This document shows positions 43,425 to 51,071 of a stretch of 64,000 nt of DNA, one piece after another (positions within the stretch are counted from its first letter, which is position 1; each line of letters begins with the position of its first letter). Origin of the DNA: Flavobacterium shii (GTDB lineage: Bacteria > Bacteroidota > Bacteroidia > Flavobacteriales > Flavobacteriaceae); contig NZ_JAOZEW010000006.1 in the NCBI RefSeq assembly GCF_025847235.1, positions 1-64,000 on the forward strand, written 5' to 3'. The notes below the pieces were generated by a model that was not told the DNA's origin, searched no databases, and saw nothing but the letters and a program-made list of their open reading frames with translations. Made by a program: the position numbers and the translations under genes.

Positions 43425-44615
43425 ATGATGGATGAGGCTACACTACTATATGCACTTGTACAAAATGCTTTGGATGGCATTATTACGATAGATGACATTG
43501 GAATTATAAACACTATTAATCCAGCGGCCTGTGTGCTTTTTGATTATCCCGAAGAGGAAGTTTTAGGTCAAAATATTTCTATGTTAATGCCTTCGTCCGA
43601 TTGGGATAAACACAATGCTTATTTAAGGAATTATAAAAGAACAACAAAGAACAGTATAAATGGTATTGGTAGTGAACTAGTAGGATTACGTAAGGACGGT
43701 TACGAGTTCCCGATGAAACTCGTGATTCGTGAAATGCAATATTACGGCAGGACTATCTATGCTGGATTTATTCAGGATCTGTCTCAGCAGAAAGAAGTTG
43801 AGGAACGTTTTAAAGATTATGCATCGCATTTGGAAGAACTTGTAGAGGAGCGAACAAAATCTCTCAACGATACTATTTTTGCCTTAAAAAAGGCAAAAGA
43901 AAAAGTGAGTATTTCATTGGAGAAAGAAAAAGAACTCAGCAAATTGAAAAATCGGTTTTTATCAATGGCATCTCATGAATTTCGTACACCTCTAAGTACG
44001 GTACAATTATCTGCTTCATTAATTGAAAAACATGCTATACCTTTTGATAGTGAACCTATCGGTAAGCATATTGCCAAAATTAAAAATTCGGTGATGAGCT
44101 TAACGGCTATACTCAATGATTTTCTTTATGTCGAAAAATTGGGAATAGATAAGATGAAGGTTAGTTTCACTTGTTTTGACCTGTTTAAATTCGGAGAAGA
44201 AATAACCGAAGAAATGCAGCTCTTAGCCAAACCCAAACAAAATATTGTCTATAAACATATAGGAATTCAAACGATGCTATATCTGGATGTTAATTTATTA
44301 AAGAATTGTGTTATTAATTTAACAACCAATGCAATAAAGTATTCAGGCGATAATAGTTCTATTCATTTTACAACAGAAATTAATGATTTATGTTGCATTA
44401 TTTCGGTACATGATAATGGAATTGGTATTCCTTTGGAAGAACAAAAACATTTATTTAAGGCTTTTTTCAGAGCGCATAATACCAGCAGTATCCCCGGAAC
44501 CGGTCTTGGTTTAAATATAGTTAGTCGTTATGTATTCTTGATGAAAGGAACGGCAGATTTTAAAAGTAATAAACAAGACGGAACACTATTCACCTTAACA
44601 TTTCCTATATCATGA
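43425..44615 (+). CDS. PAS-domain sensor histidine kinase, FixL-like PAS
   Basis: The protein (396 aa from ATG 43425; a longer TTG start at 43413 is unlikely) has no membrane helix, so it senses an internal signal. The PAS domain (about 8-125) closely follows FixL: NALDGIITIDDIGIINTINP at the start, then PSSDWDKHNAYLRNY, with H63 at the place of the heme-binding His of FixL, and ELVGLRKDGYEFPMKL. The Arg that stabilises bound oxygen in FixL (GIGR) is Ser here. A coiled coil (about 130-175), phospho-acceptor H184 in ASHEFRTPL and an ATPase domain with NLTTNAIKYS, DNGIGIP and GTGLGLNIV follow. It overlaps the next gene by 4 bases. Confidence 0.88.
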   Translation: MMDEATLLYALVQNALDGIITIDDIGIINTINPAACVLFDYPEEEVLGQNISMLMPSSDWDKHNAYLRNYKRTTKNSINGIGSELVGLRKDGYEFPMKLVIREMQYYGRTIYAGFIQDLSQQKEVEERFKDYASHLEELVEERTKSLNDTIFALKKAKEKVSISLEKEKELSKLKNRFLSMASHEFRTPLSTVQLSASLIEKHAIPFDSEPIGKHIAKIKNSVMSLTAILNDFLYVEKLGIDKMKVSFTCFDLFKFGEEITEEMQLLAKPKQNIVYKHIGIQTMLYLDVNLLKNCVINLTTNAIKYSGDNSSIHFTTEINDLCCIISVHDNGIGIPLEEQKHLFKAFFRAHNTSSIPGTGLGLNIVSRYVFLMKGTADFKSNKQDGTLFTLTFPIS

Positions 44616-45664
44616 GCAAAGTATTAATTATTGAAGACCATAATGATATTAGGGAGAATATTGCCGAAATTCTTAATCTGGCGGGGTACACTGTTTATCT
44701 TGCCAATAACGGTAAAATTGGTGTTGAACTCGCTGTTTTAAACCTACCAGATATTATTTTATGTGATATTATGATGCCTGAACTTGACGGTTACGGAGTG
44801 TTGTATATGCTTAATAAAAATCCAAAAACAAGTACCATTCCCTTTATCTTTATCACAGCAAAATCTGAAAGACCCGATATGCGCAAAGCTATGGAAATGG
44901 GGGCAGATGATTACCTGACCAAACCTTTTGATGATATAGAACTTTTACAAGCCATTGAAAGCAGGTTAAACAAAAAGAAATCGGAACGGGATTTTTATAG
45001 TCAGTCGCTAGGACATCTTGAAAGGTTAGTAGGAGATAGGGAAGGACTCTCCGAACTAAAAAAAATGATAGATGAGCATGTTCAGAGAACTTTTAAGAAA
45101 AACCAGATTATTCATTATGAAGGGGATCGGGCTATAGGTATTTATTTGGTAATCTCGGGTAAAATCAAAACCGTCAAGCTTTCTGAAGATGGGCATGAAC
45201 TGATGACCGGTATGTATCATACAAATGATTTTTTAGGGGTCAATACGATCCTTTCTAATGAAACATATACAGATACTGCAACGGCACTAGAGGACAGTCA
45301 GGTTTGTTTTTTTCCAAAAGAACAACTCGAAGAATTACTAAAATTATATCCAGATGTAGCGGAGAAATTTATTAAAATCCTTTCAAATGAGATAAGAACC
45401 AAAGACATACACTTGTTGCAATTGGCGTATCAATCGGTGAGAAAGCGAATAGCCGAATCTCTACTGAGGCTTTTTCGTCAGGAGGAAGCAACAAAAGGAA
45501 ATAGTATTAATATAACCCGAGATGATCTGGCAGCGATGTCTGGTACAGCCTCAGAAACGGTAAGCAGAATCCTGACCGAATTTAGAAATGAAGGATTAAT
45601 AGAGAAAAGCGGGAGTCAATTAAAAATCCTTGATTATATGAAAATAAGAAAGATGAAAAATTAG
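44612..45664 (+). CDS. Response regulator fused to a CRP/FNR-type transcription factor
   Basis: The 350-aa protein has a receiver domain (1-120; D52 acceptor, T82, K104), a linker (about 125-155), a cyclic-nucleotide-binding-like beta-roll (about 158-265, NQIIHYEGDRAIGIYLVISG) and a CRP-type HTH (about 275-345). The recognition helix reads SETVSR (314-319): the E-x-x-S-R pattern is that of FNR, which reads TTGAT, not R-E-x-x-x-R of CRP. The four N-terminal cysteines of oxygen-sensing FNR are absent. So phosphorylation by the adjacent kinase, not iron-sulfur chemistry, probably controls it. Its stop overlaps tail-to-tail with the convergent glycosidase gene. Confidence 0.9.
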   Translation: MSKVLIIEDHNDIRENIAEILNLAGYTVYLANNGKIGVELAVLNLPDIILCDIMMPELDGYGVLYMLNKNPKTSTIPFIFITAKSERPDMRKAMEMGADDYLTKPFDDIELLQAIESRLNKKKSERDFYSQSLGHLERLVGDREGLSELKKMIDEHVQRTFKKNQIIHYEGDRAIGIYLVISGKIKTVKLSEDGHELMTGMYHTNDFLGVNTILSNETYTDTATALEDSQVCFFPKEQLEELLKLYPDVAEKFIKILSNEIRTKDIHLLQLAYQSVRKRIAESLLRLFRQEEATKGNSINITRDDLAAMSGTASETVSRILTEFRNEGLIEKSGSQLKILDYMKIRKMKN

Positions 45665-46821
45665 AATATAAAAAAGGGCGTGGTGTTGGTCTCGACGCAC
45701 GCTGCTGCATAGAGATAAAGTGAGGCAGACCAGGTTTGCCAGTCTTGTCCCATAGGCTCGCCATCCTGCGCTTTATACCATTCATTAAAACCATATTCGA
45801 GGTCCTTATTTCTTGATTTTTTAATAAGGTCTGTAAGCAGGAATAATTTTTCTCTGGCTAATTTTAGTTTTCCTACTCTTACCAAAGCTGCTATATGAAG
45901 CGCAGTGATAAATGGCCATAGCCCTCCATTGTGATAGTCCCCCGGAAGATTATACTCAGTATATCTTGGTATCCAATCCGGATCTTCAGGCAAAATAAAA
46001 GGAAAAAAATTAGGAGCGAGTTTTAGTGCCAAATCTGTATTTTGTATCATAATATCACAGTAATTTTCTATCCATTTAATAATTTCATCCGCCCTTTTTT
46101 CTGAGGCAAGACCAGAGAGAATAGCCAGACTGTTGCCTAAAAGGTCAAATCGTTCACTATTGTATATTTTATACGACCATAGGGCGTAATACGGCTTTTG
46201 TTTTAGCATCATGCCTTCATGAAGATGTTCTGGATTTGTTGGGGTAGTAATGGTGAAATGCTCCATTGCATCTTGTAAACCTAATGCTCTTTCTGTATAT
46301 CCCAGTATTTTGAGGTAGCTGTACGTTAATGTGTTAACATAAAGTCCATATCCTAATACCCATTGCTCGTCGCGCCAATCACTAGTGGGTTGTTGGGCAA
46401 TTAGATATTCGTCGGTAGGGCTTTGGTATTCCATCCAGGTCAATGCTTTTTGGACTTCCTGATCAAGGAAATCTTTTTTATGGGTTAATTTCCTGAAAAT
46501 ACCAACTGCCAATAAAAATAAAGGTGTTGTATCGCTTGCTCCCCGATTATCTGGATCGTGGACTAAAGAGGGTATGTTACCTCTAAGGGATTGATTTTTG
46601 GCAAGGGTTAGGAGTGTTTTTTCCATCGCAGTTAGCAATTGTTCATTTTTTGATACTGCAACTCCAAGAATAGAAATCATTAAATCGCGGGTATATGGCT
46701 CGGGATATCCCCATGCAGCAGTTCTGGGAAGCCCATCATAGGGACCTTTTACATTGTGTAGTAATACTTCTAAGGCCGCACTTTTAGCTTGTTCTATTTC
46801 TGTCCAGTTTCTTTTATCCAT
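45661..46821 (-). CDS. (alpha/alpha)-barrel glycosidase, GH100/debranching-like
   Basis: The 386-aa cytosolic protein has the helical-barrel features of GH100 invertases or amylo-glucosidases: WGYPEPYTRDLMISILG (about 37-53) with an R-D pair where the catalytic acid of GH100 lies, NLPGDYHNGGLWPFITALHI (about 295-314) and QDWQTWSASLYLYA (about 355-368). The substrate is uncertain; I cannot tell invertase from other alpha-glucosidase activity. It is last in an operon PIG-L, GT4, glycosidase, with a 12-base gap to GT4. Its stop codon shares bases with that of the convergent regulator gene. Confidence 0.6.
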   Translation of the reverse strand: MDKRNWTEIEQAKSAALEVLLHNVKGPYDGLPRTAAWGYPEPYTRDLMISILGVAVSKNEQLLTAMEKTLLTLAKNQSLRGNIPSLVHDPDNRGASDTTPLFLLAVGIFRKLTHKKDFLDQEVQKALTWMEYQSPTDEYLIAQQPTSDWRDEQWVLGYGLYVNTLTYSYLKILGYTERALGLQDAMEHFTITTPTNPEHLHEGMMLKQKPYYALWSYKIYNSERFDLLGNSLAILSGLASEKRADEIIKWIENYCDIMIQNTDLALKLAPNFFPFILPEDPDWIPRYTEYNLPGDYHNGGLWPFITALHIAALVRVGKLKLAREKLFLLTDLIKKSRNKDLEYGFNEWYKAQDGEPMGQDWQTWSASLYLYAAACVETNTTPFFIF

Positions 46822-46833
46822 GATCTATGGGAT

Positions 46834-47976
46834 TTAATATATTTGGAGTCTTTCATTGATAATTTTTATAAATTTTGCGGCCACAGTTCTATAGTCGAAA
46901 TTTTCAACTACATGCTTTCTACCTGCTGTTCCCATTTCTTCGCGCAGATTTGTATTGTTCATTAAGTTAACAAGGGCATTTTTAATATCCGTAACATCGG
47001 CGCGGTAATCCACAGTTCGTGGTTCATCAAATACGATACGTCGGTTTTCTTCATAGCCCGATTCAATGCCTAGGGTTACTTCATTGACGACTATTTTTTG
47101 TCCAACACCAGCTAGTAATGCAGTTTGATTGTCTTTAAGAGTGTCAAGCATTCCCATTGCCTTGATTCCAATTACGGGTTTACCACAGGCGCCTGCCTCC
47201 ACTTGAGGCATTCCAAATCCTTCGAGTCTGGAAGGAGCTGTATAGATGTCGCATGCATTTAACAGGTAAGGAACAAAATCTCTGGAGATAATACTGGTTT
47301 GGTATATTACGTTGTCACTAATTCCCAGTTCTTTAGCTAGTTTTTGATCAAGTTCATTCTGAAGAGCAGTTCTTGGTTGTGGCCACACTTTGCAGACGTA
47401 CTTCCAAGGCGGTAAATCTTTCCCCGCTATTGCTAAGGCTTCCATTACTTCCCGGGCACCTTTTGAGGCTGCATCTCCGCCAATGGTAAGGAGTAGTTGC
47501 TCTTCTGGCGCTATTGCAAGTGCTTTGCGAACGGCGAGTACTTTTGGATCATTTTTAGGATACGGTCTGAAGGTATCGGTATTGCAACCTACAGGAAGGA
47601 CTTCGATATTATCACCGCTAATACCATCTCTTACATACATTTCTTTTACCCAGTGTGAGGTAACTAGTATCAATGGTAGTTGGTTCAATACATTTTGATA
47701 ATTTGCGATATAACCGTCGGCAACTAGCCAAGGCACAGCCGTGATACTGTGTTTTTGGGGATGAAGTACCAGTTGAGGTGTATGCCCCCAGTAACCGGTA
47801 CCTACGATAACATCGGGTTTAAACCAGTTGTAGTACCATTGCTTTTCAAGTGCTGACTCAAGATGAACAGCATGAGCTTCTACACCATTGGCCAATAAAC
47901 CTTTATAGAGAAGATCTCCCTGGGTAGCAAGACCACCAGGTGCAGGCGGATAATCATATAATACAAGTACTTTCAT
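46834..47976 (-). CDS. GT4-family glycosyltransferase
   Basis: The 380-aa protein is a two-domain GT-B enzyme. The N-terminal part begins KVLVLYDYPPAPGGLATQGD (2-21), the acceptor-side glycine-rich loop. The C-terminal donor domain contains APSRLEGFGMPQVEAGACGKP (about 256-276) with the conserved E-x7-E of GT4 enzymes. Donor and acceptor are not deducible. It overlaps the PIG-L gene by 4 bases (47973-47976), so expression is coupled. Together the pair recalls systems in which a sugar is transferred and the N-acetyl group then removed, but it is not the bacillithiol enzyme BshA, whose start motif differs. Confidence 0.85.
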   Translation of the reverse strand: MKVLVLYDYPPAPGGLATQGDLLYKGLLANGVEAHAVHLESALEKQWYYNWFKPDVIVGTGYWGHTPQLVLHPQKHSITAVPWLVADGYIANYQNVLNQLPLILVTSHWVKEMYVRDGISGDNIEVLPVGCNTDTFRPYPKNDPKVLAVRKALAIAPEEQLLLTIGGDAASKGAREVMEALAIAGKDLPPWKYVCKVWPQPRTALQNELDQKLAKELGISDNVIYQTSIISRDFVPYLLNACDIYTAPSRLEGFGMPQVEAGACGKPVIGIKAMGMLDTLKDNQTALLAGVGQKIVVNEVTLGIESGYEENRRIVFDEPRTVDYRADVTDIKNALVNLMNNTNLREEMGTAGRKHVVENFDYRTVAAKFIKIINERLQIY

Positions 47977-48614
47977 AGTTTTACATTTTTAAGCCACTTC
48001 CATGCGTCCTTTTTGTTGGTAAATTTCCAGTATGCTTCTGTTTTTGGTGTTGTCTTTGCTTCCCAGCTATCAGGGGTAAAGCCATATATTTGGGTAACAA
48101 TTTCATATTTCTTCTGCCATAAATCAGTAGGCAGATTCAATTGAACATCTGCTAAGGTTATGGCTTTAGGATGATATTGTTTATTGTGATCCTCGTAGGC
48201 AAATAGCATAAGTTCTTTAGATGAAATCTTGCCTTCGTACCAAAGGCTTATTACCGAGATACCAATTTCCTCATGGCGAAGGTGTCTGGTATATTCTCCC
48301 AGCGGATTATGGGTAAGAATGAGATCATAGTCAATAATAGGAAGCAGTTGCAGTATCAGGCGATCAATTTCTAGTTGATCCAGAGGAATTTGGTCTGGTC
48401 CATCATCAAGATCTCCCATGATCCCTGTACTGTGTAGAGCATCCAGCGCTTTATAAAATTTAGGTGCTCTATCAGAGTCATATTTTCTGCAAAGAGTTAC
48501 TATAAAGCAATCCCAATCAGGATTATTAAGCAACATTCCACCAGCCCATAAGGTTTCATCGTCAGGATGTGCTACAATTACTGCTACTTTTTTTTTCTGT
48601 ACCTGCATCTCCAT
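47973..48614 (-). CDS. PIG-L/LmbE-family deacetylase
   Basis: The 213-aa zinc enzyme removes an N-acetyl group from a GlcNAc-type substrate or related conjugate. The metal motif HPDDE (AVIVAHPDDETLWAGG, about 10-25) and the downstream THNPLGEYTRHLRHEEIG (about 118-135) with its H-x-x-H are conserved. It is first in the operon with a GT4 enzyme and an (alpha/alpha) glycosidase. ATG 48614 (or 48608) starts it. A -7-like box and a good FNR-like dyad lie upstream, linking it to the regulator encoded at the other end of the island. Confidence 0.87.
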   Translation of the reverse strand: MEMQVQKKKVAVIVAHPDDETLWAGGMLLNNPDWDCFIVTLCRKYDSDRAPKFYKALDALHSTGIMGDLDDGPDQIPLDQLEIDRLILQLLPIIDYDLILTHNPLGEYTRHLRHEEIGISVISLWYEGKISSKELMLFAYEDHNKQYHPKAITLADVQLNLPTDLWQKKYEIVTQIYGFTPDSWEAKTTPKTEAYWKFTNKKDAWKWLKNVKL

Positions 48615-48664
48615 GAGTAGGGAATATTATATACAGTATGCAAGGTAAGAGGAAGTCCAAAAAG

Positions 48665-48705
48665 CAAAAATGATGAATATTACTTTTTAAGATGATGTTC
48701 GTCAT
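48665..48705 (-). promoter_or_regulatory. Predicted promoter of the PIG-L operon with an FNR-like site
   Basis: ATGAT-GTTC-GTCAT (48692-48705) has a TGAT-N4-GTCA core, centred about 40 bases before the transcript start predicted from the minus-strand box CATTTTTG (48665-48672). This is the clearest dyad of the proposed set. Confidence 0.5.
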
Positions 48706-48826
48706 AATTTTGAGTAATACGAAGACTCTTTTAAAATGGTTGTTGGTCGAAAATTTATTAGTTGAGATAGTAATTTAGATTAATATTGTGTTGTTACTAT
48801 TTTAATAATAAGTTATTAATCACAAC

Positions 48827-50929
48827 ATGATGAAAAAAACTTTTCTATTATTATGTCTTTTTTCCCTGATAGTACCTGTTAATGGTCAACGAAAGGTAAA
48901 ATCTCCAGAACCATTTGGTCCATTACCGACACAAAAGCAGATTACCTGGAATGAAATGGAGTTTTATGCTTTTGTCCATTTCTCGCTAAACACCTTCACT
49001 AATAAAGAATGGGGTTATGGAGACGAATCTCCAGAACTCTTTAATCCTACAGCTTTGGATGTGCGTCAATGGGCTCGCATTGTTAAGGAAGCAGGAATGA
49101 AAGGGATTATATTAGTAGCAAAGCATCATGATGGATTTTGTTTATGGCCATCGGCTTATACAGAACGTTCTGTGAAAAATTCTCCGTGGAAAGATGGTAA
49201 AGGTGATCTTATTAAAGAACTGGCTGCAGCTTGTAAAGAATACGACTTAAAACTAGGCTTATACCTTTCGCCTTGGGACAGAAACCATCCCGAATACGGT
49301 AAACCGGGATATATTACTTATTTCCGAAATCAGTTAAAGGAATTGCTTACTAATTATGGCGATGTTTTTGAAATGTGGTTTGATGGTGCAAATGGCGGCG
49401 ATGGATATTATGGCGGCGCAAATGAAACAAGAAAAATAAATTCCCTTGAATATTACAATTGGGACGAAACCTATAAGCTAATATATAAAACGGCGCCAAA
49501 TACATTGGTTTGGGGAGTTGGCCCATCCGAAGCCAGATGGATTGGAAATGAGGAAGGTCGTGCCGGTAAAACGAATTGGAGTCTTTTACGCCAAAAAGAC
49601 GAACTGGCAGGCAAAGTACATTATACAGCGTTCATGTCTGGGCATGAGGATGGCGAAAAATGGGTTCCCGGAGAGGCAGATGTATCTATAAGACCCGGAT
49701 GGTTTTACCATGCTATTGAAGATGAGAAAGTTCGTTCTCTGGATGAAATGGTTGATATTTATTATGAATCTATAGGACGTAATGCCAACTTATTACTTAA
49801 TCTGCCGGTGGATAGGAGAGGTTTGGTTCATGAAAATGATGAAGCTAGGCTAAAAGAATTAGTGGCAACAATAAAGGAAGATTTTAAAACCGAATTATTA
49901 TCAGGAAGTAAAGTAAGTGCCGATAATGTAAGGGGAAATAATACTGAGTTTGCAGCCAAAAACGCAATCGATGGCAATAAGAATACCTATTGGGCTACCG
50001 ATGATAATGTGAAAACAGCATCGATAGTGTTTGAATTTGATAAGCCTACAGCCGTTAATCGCATTTTGCTTCAGGAATATATAAAATTAGGACAACGTGT
50101 TAAAGCATTTACTGTCGAAGCAAAAATTGATGGGAAATGGCAAACAATTGCCAACGAAACCACTATTGGGTATAAAAGAATTTTAAGATTAAACAGGGTA
50201 GTTGCTTCGGCACTTAAAGTAACTATTACCGATTCTAAAGCGAGTGTGATTATCTCTACTATTCAGGCATTTAATGCACCTACTTTTGTGCGTGTTCCAG
50301 AGATTCAACGTGATAAAAATGGAACAGTAACGATAAAATCCGAAGAAGGAAATCGTATTTATTACACGCTGGACGGTTCAGATCCATCTGCAAAAAGCAC
50401 TTTGTATAAAGCACCTTTTAACTACAATAAAGCCGTTGAGATAAAGGCAATTGCAATAAATACGAGCGAAAACATAAGTAGCACCATAAAAATTGCCAAG
50501 TACGGAGCATCCAAAGAAAAATGGAAAATAGTAGCGATTTCTAGTGGCGATTTAAATACTGCACATCGTATTATAGACGGTAACCCAGATACCGATTGGA
50601 GCTTTGGTAGTGAGACCATTAAGCTTCCTCAGGAAATAGTTATAGATATGGGAGTAATTCTTAGCATAAATGGTTTTACTTATATTCCGCAACAAGTAGG
50701 CAATGCGCTTAATTTAATCTCCAATTATGAATTTTACACCAGCGTAGATAATGTAAAATGGACGCTACAATCACAAGGAGAATTTTCTAACATTAAAAAT
50801 AATCCAATAGAACAAGTCAAAACATTTACAGCTGTAAAGGCAAGATATATTCGATTTGTTGCTAAATCGGCTGTAGGAAAGAAGCAAACAGTTTCTATTG
50901 GAGAAATAAACATTCTTGAACAGCAGTAG
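48827..50929 (+). CDS. GH29 alpha-L-fucosidase with carbohydrate-binding modules
   Basis: The 700-aa exported enzyme (signal peptide to VNGQ) removes alpha-linked fucose. The GH29 barrel (about 35-345) holds KHHDGFCLWPSAYTERSVKN (99-118) and the likely nucleophile D186 in FEMWFDGANGG. After it come an F5/8-type C domain (about 355-480, AIDGNKNTYWATDD), a chitobiase C-terminal-like domain (about 495-555, YYTLDGSDPSAKSTLY) and a second F5/8-type domain (about 565-700, IIDGNPDTDWSFGS). It lies at the start of the glycan locus, 142 bases before the NagB fusion, separated by an inverted repeat (TAACCTATAA, 50932-50941, with its complement at 50992-51001). Confidence 0.9.
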   Translation: MMKKTFLLLCLFSLIVPVNGQRKVKSPEPFGPLPTQKQITWNEMEFYAFVHFSLNTFTNKEWGYGDESPELFNPTALDVRQWARIVKEAGMKGIILVAKHHDGFCLWPSAYTERSVKNSPWKDGKGDLIKELAAACKEYDLKLGLYLSPWDRNHPEYGKPGYITYFRNQLKELLTNYGDVFEMWFDGANGGDGYYGGANETRKINSLEYYNWDETYKLIYKTAPNTLVWGVGPSEARWIGNEEGRAGKTNWSLLRQKDELAGKVHYTAFMSGHEDGEKWVPGEADVSIRPGWFYHAIEDEKVRSLDEMVDIYYESIGRNANLLLNLPVDRRGLVHENDEARLKELVATIKEDFKTELLSGSKVSADNVRGNNTEFAAKNAIDGNKNTYWATDDNVKTASIVFEFDKPTAVNRILLQEYIKLGQRVKAFTVEAKIDGKWQTIANETTIGYKRILRLNRVVASALKVTITDSKASVIISTIQAFNAPTFVRVPEIQRDKNGTVTIKSEEGNRIYYTLDGSDPSAKSTLYKAPFNYNKAVEIKAIAINTSENISSTIKIAKYGASKEKWKIVAISSGDLNTAHRIIDGNPDTDWSFGSETIKLPQEIVIDMGVILSINGFTYIPQQVGNALNLISNYEFYTSVDNVKWTLQSQGEFSNIKNNPIEQVKTFTAVKARYIRFVAKSAVGKKQTVSIGEINILEQQ

Positions 50930-51071
50930 ATTAACCTATAAATAATGATGTGATTTTTTTTTAAGTTTCCAATTATGTCTTTTGCCGAAGGTTATAGGTT
51001 ATTAGTCGAATTTTTGATTTTAGAAAATAACTAATTTTTAATTTTATACTAATTAAATGAATAACAGGTAA

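Noticed and set aside
46834..48614. GT4 plus PIG-L as the bacillithiol genes bshA and bshB.
   Set aside because: The GT4 protein lacks the typical BshA N-terminal motif, and no bshC is present; the pair is coupled to a glycosidase instead.
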